Source of the DNA: CAKZNE01 sp963976435
GTDB lineage: Bacteria; Bacteroidota; Bacteroidia; Flavobacteriales; Schleiferiaceae
DNA: 64,000 nt
Direction: 5' to 3'
Assembly (NCBI GenBank): GCA_963976435.1
Contig: CAXBKQ010000005.1
Span: 104,532 to 168,531, forward strand
The stretch's first letter is position 1. Each line of letters opens with the position of its first letter. The notes under the pieces were generated by a model. It had not been told where the DNA came from. It made no database searches and saw only the letters and a program-made list of their open reading frames with translations. A program made the translations under genes and the position numbers. Of this stretch, positions 43,694 through 53,168 are shown one piece after another.

Positions 43694-44542
43694 ATGAAAA
43701 ATATGGATGAATACCTTTCAAATTTTATTGATCAAGCCATTGCAGAAGATATTGGCGATGGTGATCATAGCAGTAATTGTAGTATCCCTGCGGATGCCCT
43801 TGGAAAAATGAAATTACTAGCAAAAGAAGAAGGAATAATTGCCGGACTAGATGTTTTTAAGAAAGTATTTTCAAGAATTGATCCCGAAGTAGAAATCGAA
43901 ATTAAATTTCAGGATGGAGAAAGAGTTAGTCCTGGGGATATTGTTTTATATATTGAAGGAAGAGAGAGAAGTTTGCTTAGAGGGGAAAGGTTGGCCTTAA
44001 ATATAGTTCAGAGGATGAGTGGGATAGCTAGCAAAACGGATGCCTTAAAGCAACTTATTAAAGGAAGCCGAACTCAGCTTTTAGACACTCGTAAAACCAC
44101 ACCTAATTTGCGACCTTTGGAAAAGTTAGCCGTAAAAATTGGTGGTGGAGGAAACCATAGAATGGGATTATACGATATGATTATGCTTAAAGACAATCAT
44201 GTAGATTTTGCTGGAGGTGTGGAGATTGCCATTCAAAAGGCCAAGGAATATTTAAAAGAAAATAATTTAAACATAGGCATAGAAGTGGAAACCAGGAATT
44301 TCAGGGAAATTGAGCAGGCCTTAAAATCCGGAGGAATTCAAAGATTAATGTTTGATAATTTTAGTGTTGAAGATACCTATAAAGCCGTGGAGATGGTAAA
44401 TGGGCAATGTGAAACAGAATCATCTGGAGGAATTACTGAAGAAACCATAAAGGCATATTCAGAAACGGGAGTAGATTTTATTTCGGTAGGAGCATTAACC
44501 CATTCCGTAAAAAGTCTCGATCTTAGCCTAAAAGCAATTTAG
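43694..44542 (+). CDS. nadC: Nicotinate-nucleotide pyrophosphorylase (carboxylating)
   Basis: A 282-residue quinolinate phosphoribosyltransferase, the third step of de novo NAD synthesis. It starts near DEYLSNFIDQAIAEDIGDGDHSS, has RGERLALNIVQRMSGIAS, the substrate motif DTRKTTPNLRPLEKLAVKIGGGGNHR, MLKDNHV, and the C-terminal SSGGITEETI and FISVGALTHS. The ATG at 43694 was chosen; a further ATG at 43703 is also possible. Confidence 0.97.
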   Translation: MKNMDEYLSNFIDQAIAEDIGDGDHSSNCSIPADALGKMKLLAKEEGIIAGLDVFKKVFSRIDPEVEIEIKFQDGERVSPGDIVLYIEGRERSLLRGERLALNIVQRMSGIASKTDALKQLIKGSRTQLLDTRKTTPNLRPLEKLAVKIGGGGNHRMGLYDMIMLKDNHVDFAGGVEIAIQKAKEYLKENNLNIGIEVETRNFREIEQALKSGGIQRLMFDNFSVEDTYKAVEMVNGQCETESSGGITEETIKAYSETGVDFISVGALTHSVKSLDLSLKAI

Positions 44543-44546
44543 ATTT

Positions 44547-45479
44547 ATGATCAGAAGGTTCAAATTAATTTGGATTCTTATTCAAAAAAGATCCAAAAAC
44601 ATCAAACTGCCACTTTTTGATGGATTGAGCCTTTATGATGTGACAAGCTTTTTTTTCCAGGGGATACTGGAAGGACAAATAACGAATAGGGCGGCAAGTA
44701 TTTCTTATAGTTTTTTTATCGCCCTTTTTCCAGGGATTATTTTTCTATTTTCTCTAATAGCCTACGTCCCAATTGATAATTTTGATCAGGAGGTTTTTTG
44801 GCTCTTGAGTATAGTACTTCCTCCAGACACCTATGAAGCTGCAAAAACTACTATTGATGATATTTTGGTGAATAAAAGGCCAGATTTACTTTCTGTAGGA
44901 TTTCTTTTCGCCCTATTCTTTGCCACAAATGGGATCAATGCCTTACTCTCCAATTTGGGTAATACCATTCATAAATTGGAAAATAGAAGCTTCTTAAGGC
45001 AGCAAATGGTGTCTATTGGCCTCACCGTTTTTTTATCCATAGTATTTTTAATAGGAATGATCATCATAATTTTTAGTTCCGATGTATTAAACACCTTGCT
45101 TGGCTATATTAATCTGGATTCCGTTTCAACTCTTATGGTGGATATCGTTAGATATGTGCTAATGATTATCCTTACTCTACTTACTATTGCTATTCTCTAT
45201 AATATAGGTCCTTCCAAGGGTAGAGAATGGAAATTCATCTCACCGGGTGCTATTTTAGCCACAGTATTGATTTTATTGAGCTCTTTTGCCTTTAGCTACT
45301 ATATCAGCAATTTTTCTCAATACAATAAACTTTATGGCTCAATTGGTACTTTATTAGTTATCCTTTTGTGGATTTATGTGAATGCCTTATTATTGATAAT
45401 TGGATTTGAATTGAATGCCAGCATGGCTTCTGCAAAATATTCAAATAAGAAGATCCTTGAACTTAAAAACAATTTATGA
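44547..45479 (+). CDS. YihY/BrkB family inner-membrane protein
   Basis: A 310-residue protein with six predicted helices. The family core is ITNRAASISYSFFIALFPGIIFLFSLIAYVP, the ALFFATNGINALLSNL loop, and the C-terminal KLYGSIGTLLVILLWIYVNALLLIIGFELNA. The family was once annotated as ribonuclease BN, which is wrong; its transport or structural role is not settled. The stop overlaps the DUF2147 start (ATGA at 45476-45479). Confidence 0.93.
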   Translation: MIRRFKLIWILIQKRSKNIKLPLFDGLSLYDVTSFFFQGILEGQITNRAASISYSFFIALFPGIIFLFSLIAYVPIDNFDQEVFWLLSIVLPPDTYEAAKTTIDDILVNKRPDLLSVGFLFALFFATNGINALLSNLGNTIHKLENRSFLRQQMVSIGLTVFLSIVFLIGMIIIIFSSDVLNTLLGYINLDSVSTLMVDIVRYVLMIILTLLTIAILYNIGPSKGREWKFISPGAILATVLILLSSFAFSYYISNFSQYNKLYGSIGTLLVILLWIYVNALLLIIGFELNASMASAKYSNKKILELKNNL

Positions 45480-45916
45480 AAAGTGTAATTTTTGTTATCG
45501 CCGCTATTTTTGGAATACAGAGTATGGCTAAAGCTCAAAACGATAAAATTTTGGGAATTTGGTACAATGAAAAGAAAGACGCGAAAATTAAAGTTTATAA
45601 AAAGGGTGATGCCTATTATGGTAAAATCATTTGGTTGAAAAACAATAAAAATGATGATGGAACCAGTCCTAAAGTAGATTCCAAAAATCCGGATAGCAAG
45701 CTGCGAAAACGCACCATTGTTGGAACCAATATTATGATAGCTCTAAAATGGGATGAAAGTGAAAAGGAATATAATGAAGGAGAAATTTACGATCCTAGAG
45801 GAGGAAGCACCTATTCACTTTTTGCAGTGCTTAAAGATGATAAAACCCTCTTTTTAAAAGGATATATTGGCTTTTCAATTTTTGGAAGAAGTACCATTTG
45901 GACTAAAGCCAATTAA
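45476..45916 (+). CDS. DUF2147 family secreted protein
   Basis: A 146-residue exported protein with a signal peptide (MKSVIFVIAAIFGIQSMAKAQ). The DUF2147 beta-barrel-like domain is recognisable from GIWYNEKKDAKIKVYKKGDAYYGKIIWL, then NGEIYDPRGGSTYS-like text (EGEIYDPRGGSTYSLFAVL) and FLKGYIGFSIFGRSTIWTK. Its function is unknown. It is translationally coupled to the YihY-family gene. Confidence 0.92.
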   Translation: MKSVIFVIAAIFGIQSMAKAQNDKILGIWYNEKKDAKIKVYKKGDAYYGKIIWLKNNKNDDGTSPKVDSKNPDSKLRKRTIVGTNIMIALKWDESEKEYNEGEIYDPRGGSTYSLFAVLKDDKTLFLKGYIGFSIFGRSTIWTKAN

Positions 45917-45969
45917 AATATAGCAACAGAAAAATTCGGCATTAAAGGCTTCAACAAGGTTTGCAGAGA

Positions 45970-47184
45970 ATGATAGATATAAAGCAAAAATCGCAAATCT
46001 TTGAAAAAGGGCTGCATTTTCTAGAAAAGGAAAATTTCCGCAGCCATGATGTTAGCGATCCCTATACCAGCAGATTTTTCAAACAAATAAATGGGCTAAA
46101 AAAGGTAGCTCTTATTGGTAAATACCTCTATTATCCTTTCAATTTGATGGTGATGCATCAGAGGCCTTTATTATCTAAAATTCTAGGTGTAAAATCGCAT
46201 CGCCAATACCCCCAAGCCCATGCTCAAATAATTAGGGCCTTAGTTTCATTTTCTAAAAGTAGCTCCAAACTAGGATATTTAGAGCAAGCCATCAGCCTCG
46301 GTGAGGAGCTTATTGCCATGCGTAGTGAACAAAGTAAACACTATGCCTGGGGCCAGCCTTTCGACTGGCCATCTGCCGCACATATTATGAAAGCCAACAC
46401 TCCAAGAGCCACAGTAAGCTCCCAATGTGCCATGGCTTTTCTTGATCTTTATGAGATTAGTAAAGAGGAAAGGTATTTGGATATTGCTTCAAGTGTTTGC
46501 CAGCTTTTTGTGGAAGAGTTTCATCAGCATTTAGATGAGGATGGCGATATTTGTTTTAGCTATACCACACAAGATCAATATATTATCCATAATGCCAGTA
46601 TGTTTGCAGCAGCCGTTTTACTAAGAACAAATTCCCATAGAAAAAATGCGCAATGGCAAGACTTGGGGTTAAAAGCAGCACAATTTACTGCCAAGCATCA
46701 ACTGAAACAGGGGGAATGGTATTATAATGCCGATCCAAAAAACTTAAATACTCGTGTGGATAATTACCATACAGGATTTGTACTAGAATCCTATTTGGAT
46801 ATTCGGGATTATGCCAATGATTTTTTCAAATTTGAAAATGTCTTAAACAAAGGCTTTGAATATTACCTAAAACATTTTTTTACGGATAATGCCGCACCGA
46901 GGATGTCCGATCATAAAACCTACCCGATCGACATTCAATCTGCCGCTCAAAGTATTATTAGCCTTTGTCGATCCAAAAATAAAGATCACCATAGGCTAGC
47001 TGAAAGGGTTTTTGCGTTTAGCCTCAATCATCTATATAATGAAAAAGACTCCCGCTACTATTATAGAATTTATAAAAATGGTAAAACGGATAAGTCTTCT
47101 TATATCCGCTGGGGAGATGCATGGATGCTCCGGGCAATAGCTATCATGATAAGTGAAAATCCCGAATCCAATAATAGAATCTAA
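45970..47184 (+). CDS. Six-hairpin glycosidase-like cytoplasmic protein
   Basis: A 404-residue protein with repeated helical hairpins and many conserved aromatic and acidic residues (YAWGQPFDWPSAAHIM, CAMAFLDLYEIS, VDNYHTGFVLESYLDI, YIRWGDAWMLRAIAIM). This suggests the alpha/alpha six-hairpin fold of glycoside hydrolases, epimerases and unsaturated glucuronyl hydrolases. No signal peptide is present, so it should act in the cytoplasm. The ATG at 45970 was chosen over a TTG three codons earlier. It stands at the head of the glycan cluster, but activity and substrate cannot be assigned. Confidence 0.6.
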   Translation: MIDIKQKSQIFEKGLHFLEKENFRSHDVSDPYTSRFFKQINGLKKVALIGKYLYYPFNLMVMHQRPLLSKILGVKSHRQYPQAHAQIIRALVSFSKSSSKLGYLEQAISLGEELIAMRSEQSKHYAWGQPFDWPSAAHIMKANTPRATVSSQCAMAFLDLYEISKEERYLDIASSVCQLFVEEFHQHLDEDGDICFSYTTQDQYIIHNASMFAAAVLLRTNSHRKNAQWQDLGLKAAQFTAKHQLKQGEWYYNADPKNLNTRVDNYHTGFVLESYLDIRDYANDFFKFENVLNKGFEYYLKHFFTDNAAPRMSDHKTYPIDIQSAAQSIISLCRSKNKDHHRLAERVFAFSLNHLYNEKDSRYYYRIYKNGKTDKSSYIRWGDAWMLRAIAIMISENPESNNRI

Positions 47185-47204
47185 ATAATAGCATTATTTT
47201 TTTT
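47183..47204 (+). terminator. Weak AT-only hairpin with T-run
   Basis: AAATAAT (47183-47189) pairs with ATTATTT (47193-47199) around an AGC loop and is followed by further T residues to 47204. The stem is short and has no G-C pair, so termination would be inefficient. It separates the glycosidase-like gene from the FkbM operon. Confidence 0.3.
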
Positions 47205-47311
47205 CATAATTAGGCGAATCTTAGGTGTATAAAAAACGAAAAGATTAATTTGCGCTATTGTTGCAAACTGGCAGCCAAACAGTGATTTAGTATTGAATTA
47301 TCAGATAAATA

Positions 47312-48154
47312 ATGATTAAAACCATTCGATTTGTTAGAGATAGGTTTAGCCTATTACCCAAATTAAAACAATTAAACATTGAAAGATGTGGGGTTGATGA
47401 GGATGGAGATCCTTTTGTGAAATTAAAAGATGGTTATATTTTTTATGGCCTTTCCCCTAGAGCGAAGGATCGAAAGTTTTACAATCTTTTGTCTAAGGAT
47501 ATTAAAGCCCAACTTCCCTTTGAATGTATGAGAGTAGCTCAGGATATTGTTATTCGCTTTATCGAAGGTGGACTGAAATACAGCGGCCCAAAAAAGAATA
47601 GCATCTATGATGTTAAAGAAGGTGATACTGTAGCAGAAATGGGAGCCTATATGGGATATTATTCTATGAAGATGGCCAAAGTTGTAGGCGAAAAAGGTAG
47701 GTGTATAGCCATTGAGCCTATGCCCAACAATTTAAGGCTATTATATAAAAATATAGAGCAAAACTCCTTAAACAACTGCAGCATAGTTCCTTGTGGCGTG
47801 TGGAACAAAAAAGATGAATTGGATTTTTTCAGAAAGGAAGGCGATAATCAGTCAGGATCTGCCCTAATGAAAGGTGAGAAAAAAGAACAGCTTTTAATTC
47901 CCGTAAATAGTTTAGATAATATTCTTGCTGAAAATAATGTAGAGGAATGCCATCAAATGGTAATTCAACTAAATGGAGTAGAAATAGAAGCCCTTGAAGG
48001 ATTAAACAAAATTTTGCCAAAAAACCTTGCTATTGCAGCTCGATATGATAGAGAGGGACTAGATACCATAAGTCATATCCAAAACCAATTGCAAGAGAAA
48101 GGATATAGCTCCAAAGTGATAAGCAGGCGATATATTTTTGCCACACAAGCCTAA
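47312..48154 (+). CDS. FkbM family methyltransferase
   Basis: A 280-residue AdoMet-dependent methyltransferase of the FkbM type, normally O-methylating sugar hydroxyls. The AdoMet site reads VAEMGAYMGYYSMKMAKVVGEKGRCIAIEPMP, followed by NLRLLYKNIEQNSL and SLDNIL. It is the first of four closely packed genes (gap to the sulfotransferase 2 bp), so it likely decorates a cell-surface glycan. Confidence 0.85.
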   Translation: MIKTIRFVRDRFSLLPKLKQLNIERCGVDEDGDPFVKLKDGYIFYGLSPRAKDRKFYNLLSKDIKAQLPFECMRVAQDIVIRFIEGGLKYSGPKKNSIYDVKEGDTVAEMGAYMGYYSMKMAKVVGEKGRCIAIEPMPNNLRLLYKNIEQNSLNNCSIVPCGVWNKKDELDFFRKEGDNQSGSALMKGEKKEQLLIPVNSLDNILAENNVEECHQMVIQLNGVEIEALEGLNKILPKNLAIAARYDREGLDTISHIQNQLQEKGYSSKVISRRYIFATQA

Positions 48155-48156
48155 AG

Positions 48157-49053
48157 ATGTTTAAATACCTAAAATTTCTAAATTCCAAAAAATTCAAAGA
48201 CCTACAAAGGGTGATTGAATATGGTGAAACTGAGCAAAAACTAGATTTGTTCAAGCTTCGCCAATCCAAGTTTAGCCAGGTAAATACTCCTGTTTTTTTC
48301 CTTTCATCCGGAAGATGTGGAACAGCATGGTTGAGCCAAGTTTTAGAAAGTAAAAGCAATTTAAAAGTATATCATCATCCAGAACCAGTGATGAGATCTC
48401 AAGGTAAATTGGCCTATGAGATGAATCTTAATATTGAAGATAGATCTGAGTCGGAAAAAAAATTGATGAAAGAGTTGTTTTTGGCAGGTAGAGAAGAACT
48501 ATTGCTAAATTGTGCTAGAGCAAATAGAAGACCTATTTTCACCGATAGTAGATCGAGTTTCTTTGCCCAACAGATGTTGGAAATTTTTCCCAATGCCAAA
48601 TTTGTTCATATACATAGACATCCTGGAGAATTTGTAAGATCTGGAATTCGAAGATCTTGGTATAAAGCTGAACAACAATCCGAATTGAATAGAATAGAAC
48701 CTCTACCTAACAGTCCATATTATGAAGATTGGAAAAGGTTTAGCGATATTGAAAAAATTAGTTGGCTTTGGCTGGAAACCAATACCTTTATTGAGGAATT
48801 TTCAAATACTCTTAATCCGAATAACTTTTTTGAAATCAGTTTCAATTTTTGGTCTCCATCCAAAATTGAGGAGATGATGACTTTTTTAAATATAGATTTA
48901 AAAGAAGCAGAAATTTCCTCTTGGATGGGTAAAAGGATAAATGCTCAATCGGAAAGTCCTTTTCCAAAATATCAAGACTGGCCAAAAGAGGATCAGCAAA
49001 GTTTAAAAAATATTTGTTCTGAGTTAGCTGCTAAATACAATTATCAATTATAA
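48157..49053 (+). CDS. Sulfotransferase domain protein
   Basis: A 298-residue PAPS-dependent sulfotransferase. The 5'-phosphosulfate-binding loop is FFLSSGRCGTAWLSQVL (about residues 47-63), and the 3'-phosphate-binding stretch is FVHIHRHPGEFVRSGIRRSWY. It presumably transfers sulfate from PAPS to a sugar or other glycan acceptor in the cytoplasm before export. It sits between a methyltransferase and a glycosyltransferase with gaps of 2 and 3 bp. Confidence 0.82.
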   Translation: MFKYLKFLNSKKFKDLQRVIEYGETEQKLDLFKLRQSKFSQVNTPVFFLSSGRCGTAWLSQVLESKSNLKVYHHPEPVMRSQGKLAYEMNLNIEDRSESEKKLMKELFLAGREELLLNCARANRRPIFTDSRSSFFAQQMLEIFPNAKFVHIHRHPGEFVRSGIRRSWYKAEQQSELNRIEPLPNSPYYEDWKRFSDIEKISWLWLETNTFIEEFSNTLNPNNFFEISFNFWSPSKIEEMMTFLNIDLKEAEISSWMGKRINAQSESPFPKYQDWPKEDQQSLKNICSELAAKYNYQL

Positions 49054-49056
49054 TCG

Positions 49057-50259
49057 ATGAAAATAGGTGTAATTGTAGACAATGATTTGAATTCCGATAT
49101 CCGGGTTTTGCGCGAAATAAAATTACTCCAAAAGGCTGGCCATGAAGTTATTGCCCTTTGCTTTGCTTTCGACAATAAGAACTACCCTCCTATTGAAAAG
49201 CTAAAAACAAGGCGAATACCCATTTCCAAATCCAAAAAAAACAAGCTTTATTTCTTATACCATATTAGCTCCGCCTATAAAAATCTATGGATAAAAAATA
49301 TTGCACAGTTTATTGATGAGGAAGAATTAGATGCCCTTCATGTTCATGATTTATATATGGCCCATTCTGCGAAATATGGAATAGCCAAATCCAAAAGAGA
49401 CATCCCTTTTACTTTAGACCTGCACGAAAATTACCCTACAGCGGTAAAATCCTATAATTGGACAAAAGGTTTTATTCGCTCTAAATTGGCCAAAGTGGAA
49501 AAATGGACCAAGCTTGAAGGGCCCTATCTAAAAATGGCAGATCATATTATTGTCTTAAGCGAGGATTTTAAACTTAGTTTATCAAAAAAGTATAATTTAA
49601 ATCCAGCCAAGTTTTTCATCATCCCCAATGTTCCAGAATTGGATTCCATGAGTGCCAAATCGGAAGAAAAGATTCCTGAGCACATCCAAAATTTTAAAAA
49701 TGAAGGTGATATTATCTTTTTCTATTTTGGAGTAATCGGTCAAAGAAGGGGGATTTTTGAAACCTTAGAAGCCTTCCAAAAAGTGGTTCAGCAAAATGCC
49801 AAATGCAAGCTGCTTTTGATTGGCCCTATAGATGCGGCAGATAAGGAGAGTTTTCACCATCTTTCAAGTGGTTTAATAAAGGCTGGTAAAATGCTCTATG
49901 AACCTTGGATAAATCTCAGTGACCTTCCTTTGTATCTAAATTTTGTAGATGTAGGACTTGCACCATTTATTAAAAATCCTCAGCATGAGTCGGGAATTGC
50001 TAATAAGATATTCCAATATATGTTTGGGGAAATTCCTATCCTGGCCAGTAATTGTAAACCTCAACAAGATCTATTAACAAAGGAAAATGCTGGACTAATT
50101 TTTTCCAATCCCAAGGAGCAAGAAAAACTAATCTTGAAAACTGCACAGGATGAAAATCTCCGAAAAACAATGGGGCAAAATGGCTTAAAGGCAGTAAAGG
50201 AAAAATACAATATCGATCTCTATCAAAAGGAAATGGAGCTTGCTTTCACTTTTGAATAA
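49057..50259 (+). CDS. GT4-family glycosyltransferase
   Basis: A 400-residue GT-B glycosyltransferase. The N-terminal acceptor domain has DNDLNSDIRVLREIKLLQKAGHEV and DALHVHDLYMAHSA. The donor domain has FYFGVIGQRRGIFETLEAF and a C-terminal EX7E-like region (ESGIANKIFQYMFGEIPILAS). It takes a nucleotide-activated sugar of unknown identity. Its stop overlaps the next ATG by one base. Confidence 0.9.
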   Translation: MKIGVIVDNDLNSDIRVLREIKLLQKAGHEVIALCFAFDNKNYPPIEKLKTRRIPISKSKKNKLYFLYHISSAYKNLWIKNIAQFIDEEELDALHVHDLYMAHSAKYGIAKSKRDIPFTLDLHENYPTAVKSYNWTKGFIRSKLAKVEKWTKLEGPYLKMADHIIVLSEDFKLSLSKKYNLNPAKFFIIPNVPELDSMSAKSEEKIPEHIQNFKNEGDIIFFYFGVIGQRRGIFETLEAFQKVVQQNAKCKLLLIGPIDAADKESFHHLSSGLIKAGKMLYEPWINLSDLPLYLNFVDVGLAPFIKNPQHESGIANKIFQYMFGEIPILASNCKPQQDLLTKENAGLIFSNPKEQEKLILKTAQDENLRKTMGQNGLKAVKEKYNIDLYQKEMELAFTFE

Positions 50260-51602
50260 TGGAAAAAATAAAAATTCTTATTCCCAACAATTGTCAAGAA
50301 GAAGTGAAATACACCTTTCACTGCCTTATGGAACAATTTTTAGGTTTGGAAATTGAATATAAAACCTCGAAAGAAGATCACTTTTGTATAGAAGGAAAAA
50401 ATGGGAAAAGCTTAAAAATTGAAAATTTCTTTTTCAAAACAGAAAATCCTAAAAATCTATATCAAAAGGCCTCCATCCCTCAAAATGTTCAAAAAACAAG
50501 TTTGGAACTTTCTGGAAAAACACATCCCCATGTTTGCTTGTATGGAAAGCCGATAATTGAAATAACAGACTCGGAATATGTGCTAAAATCAGATCTAATT
50601 GGGTCTAGCTTTTTTATGCTTAGTAGATGGGAAGAAATGATTTATGATGCTAAACTAGATCGTCATCAAAGATTTCCCTTGGAAGCCTCATTAGCCTTTA
50701 AAAATAATTTTTACCATAGGCCAATTGTCAATGAATATTTAGAACTTCTGAGATCGCTTCTTGAGAAGATTGGCTATTCTCAATTTAAAGACCATAGCTA
50801 TTCCGCAACAATAAGCTATGATATTGATATGATTACAAAATGGAAAAGCATCAAAAGTCTTTTCCAGTCTGTATATTTAAATTTAAGAAGTTTAAAATTT
50901 CAGAGAATAATCCAAGATAAATGGAGCTTTTTCAGCAGCAAGCTTCGTCTTTCTAAAGATCCTTTTTTCTCCTTTGATTTTATAATTAATAGCCTGAAAG
51001 GCAAACAAATTAAGGCTATACTATATTTCAAAACGGATAGAACCCATAGCAAGTTTGACAAAAACTTCTATAATGTTAGGGATCCTAAAATTCAATCGGT
51101 TTTTAAAAAGTTAAGGCTTGAAAATATAGGAATAGGCCTGCATCCTAGTTATAATACCTATAATAATGAGGAGCAAATGCGAAGGGAATATGAAAAATTA
51201 AACTCTGCCCTTCCCTCCGGAAATTTAACTGAGCTTAGGCAGCATTATTTGAGGTTTTCAATACCAAAAACCTGGGAGATAATGGAGGCCATTGGTTTTA
51301 AAAAGGACAGTAGCATGGTTTATTCTAAAGAACCAGGCTTTCGTTGTGGATTGTGCTATAGTTTTCCTGTTTTTGATCTAAAGTCCAGGAGAATGCTAAA
51401 TTTAGTGGAGAGCCCCTTAATTTTTATGGAAACACCCTTCCTAGAAAATGCCAATGAAATATTTAAAAAGCTTGATGAATTAAGCCAAATCATCAAAATG
51501 TATGGGGGTGAGAATATAGTGCTTTGGCATAATAACAATCTCTTCTATAAAAAACACCGAGATACTTATAGGCGAGTATTGGAAATTATCAATCCAGGAT
51601 AG
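50259..51602 (+). CDS. Polysaccharide deacetylase-like protein (DUF7033 type)
   Basis: A 447-residue protein. The first about 150 residues form a DUF7033-like domain with SSFFMLSRWEEM. The second half resembles a NodB-type deacetylase core, with the metal Asp motif SYDIDMITKW in the place of TFDD, and GIGLHPSYNTYNNEEQMRREYEKLN. The terminal part contains VLWHNNNLF, a second histidine site. It could deacetylate an N-acetyl sugar in the cluster's glycan. The family assignment is from memory of such two-domain proteins in Bacteroidota capsule clusters. Confidence 0.72.
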   Translation: MEKIKILIPNNCQEEVKYTFHCLMEQFLGLEIEYKTSKEDHFCIEGKNGKSLKIENFFFKTENPKNLYQKASIPQNVQKTSLELSGKTHPHVCLYGKPIIEITDSEYVLKSDLIGSSFFMLSRWEEMIYDAKLDRHQRFPLEASLAFKNNFYHRPIVNEYLELLRSLLEKIGYSQFKDHSYSATISYDIDMITKWKSIKSLFQSVYLNLRSLKFQRIIQDKWSFFSSKLRLSKDPFFSFDFIINSLKGKQIKAILYFKTDRTHSKFDKNFYNVRDPKIQSVFKKLRLENIGIGLHPSYNTYNNEEQMRREYEKLNSALPSGNLTELRQHYLRFSIPKTWEIMEAIGFKKDSSMVYSKEPGFRCGLCYSFPVFDLKSRRMLNLVESPLIFMETPFLENANEIFKKLDELSQIIKMYGGENIVLWHNNNLFYKKHRDTYRRVLEIINPG

Positions 51603-51614
51603 TAAAAAGGACAA

Positions 51615-53105
51615 TTAGAGTTTAAGCCCCAGCCTCTGAGCCAATTTCCGTATGCTCGAATTTATTTCCTCACTCATCTTACTAAACCACACAAAACTTA
51701 AAAAACAAATAGCAAAACTTATACTGGTAATTACTACAGCTAGTATAGGATGAAAATCGAGATTTACAATGGGTTCAAGGGCTAATATAAGCAGCAAGAC
51801 TATTAATTGTAAATAGGATTTTTTGGTGAAAGGATGCATTTTAAATTTTATAAAAATAAATAGAGATTTCACCGTATTAAAAGCGAAAATGGAGATAGCT
51901 GTAGCATATGCAGCACCAATAATTCCAAATTCATTGATGAAATAAATATTTAAAAAAATATTTGAACTGCCCAGTAATAAAAGGAAATAGAGGTTGTATT
52001 TATACCATTTGGAATAAATTAAAATCAAATTATTAACGCTAGTGAGGGTATCGAAAAGTTTGGATAATCCCAATAATAAGAATATGTATTTATACATCTT
52101 AATATCCTCACCATTGGTCATTATTTCAAATAGATAATCTAGATTCAGCCAAATTCCTCCAAATACCAAGAGTCCACTTACCATTAAATTTTTGGAAGAT
52201 TTTTTATAGATATCCTCAATAAGATCAAGCTGATTCTTTTCAAAAGCCTGGGAAATTATAGGACCAGAAATCCTGTTGAAGGATCGAAATGGAATTTCCA
52301 AAACACTGGCTAAAAAAAGATAGGTACTATAATATCCCACCATGGTTTTGCTGAGAATATTCCCTATCATAACGGCATCAATTTTATAGGCCAAAATGGT
52401 TCCGAAATAATTTAAACCACCGAAAATCCAATACTTACGAAGATCAGTTTTAAGGCTAGGTGTTAATTTTTTAAGTACCGACCCATCAAGATCTAAGGCT
52501 CCGAGTTTTTTGGCATAAATCAGTAGAAAGAGAATTACCAGTACATTATAAACAACTAGGGCTCTAAATACACCATCAATATCTAGGAAATTATAAAAAC
52601 TCAATATCACCAAGCTAGGAAGGATAAGCTTTAGGCTGAAGGTGGTAAGAATTTCCGGTACTACTATCCTTTTAAAATTTGAGGATTGTTGCTGTAGGAG
52701 GCTAGCAAAAATTAATAAAACGCTGAGAATATAAACAGGGTAAAAGGATGAATCTTCAAAGAAATTAGTAAGATTTTCATTATCGGAAAAACTAGAAACA
52801 AAGTATTTAACAGTAAAAAGTAAAATACTCATTCCCAACATAGTGGATAGAGTTATTAGGAGAATAAGGCTAAAAAAACCTGCAATTCCCCTTTCTTTAA
52901 AATAGGGGAAATATTTATTAATGAGGGATGTGCTTCCCAATCGCAGCACAGGAATTAGCATTACTGCAGTCGCCATCCAGTATTGGATACTACCGTAAGT
53001 ATCCCAATCTAGAGGATAAATAAAAAGGCTGCTTAAAGCACCGATTACAATGCCAACATAGTTAACAATGCTACTTTTTAATCCCTGTCTTTGAATTATT
53101 CCCAA
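51615..53105 (-). CDS. Oligosaccharide flippase family protein (Wzx-like)
   Basis: A 496-residue polytopic protein with 12-14 helices of the MATE-like polysaccharide flippase fold (MVGIIQRQ-type N-terminus: MGIIQRQGLKSSIVNYVGIVIGALSSL). The central segments GGLNYFGTILAYKIDAVMIG and YSTYLFLASVLEIPFRSFNRI are typical. It flips undecaprenyl-linked oligosaccharides to the periplasmic side. No Wzy polymerase or ligase is in the window. The start is about 62 bp downstream of wecB's stop on the same strand. Confidence 0.88.
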   Translation of the reverse strand: MGIIQRQGLKSSIVNYVGIVIGALSSLFIYPLDWDTYGSIQYWMATAVMLIPVLRLGSTSLINKYFPYFKERGIAGFFSLILLITLSTMLGMSILLFTVKYFVSSFSDNENLTNFFEDSSFYPVYILSVLLIFASLLQQQSSNFKRIVVPEILTTFSLKLILPSLVILSFYNFLDIDGVFRALVVYNVLVILFLLIYAKKLGALDLDGSVLKKLTPSLKTDLRKYWIFGGLNYFGTILAYKIDAVMIGNILSKTMVGYYSTYLFLASVLEIPFRSFNRISGPIISQAFEKNQLDLIEDIYKKSSKNLMVSGLLVFGGIWLNLDYLFEIMTNGEDIKMYKYIFLLLGLSKLFDTLTSVNNLILIYSKWYKYNLYFLLLLGSSNIFLNIYFINEFGIIGAAYATAISIFAFNTVKSLFIFIKFKMHPFTKKSYLQLIVLLLILALEPIVNLDFHPILAVVITSISFAICFLSFVWFSKMSEEINSSIRKLAQRLGLKL

Positions 53106-53168
53106 ATTGTTCTTTTCTAAAAAATTTCCTTTCTCCAGTGTAAGAAAAGGCTATTCATAATTCAATTT

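Noticed and set aside
48030..48359. A 109-codon minus-strand frame
   Set aside because: It spans the FkbM/sulfotransferase junction and is antisense to both, without family features.
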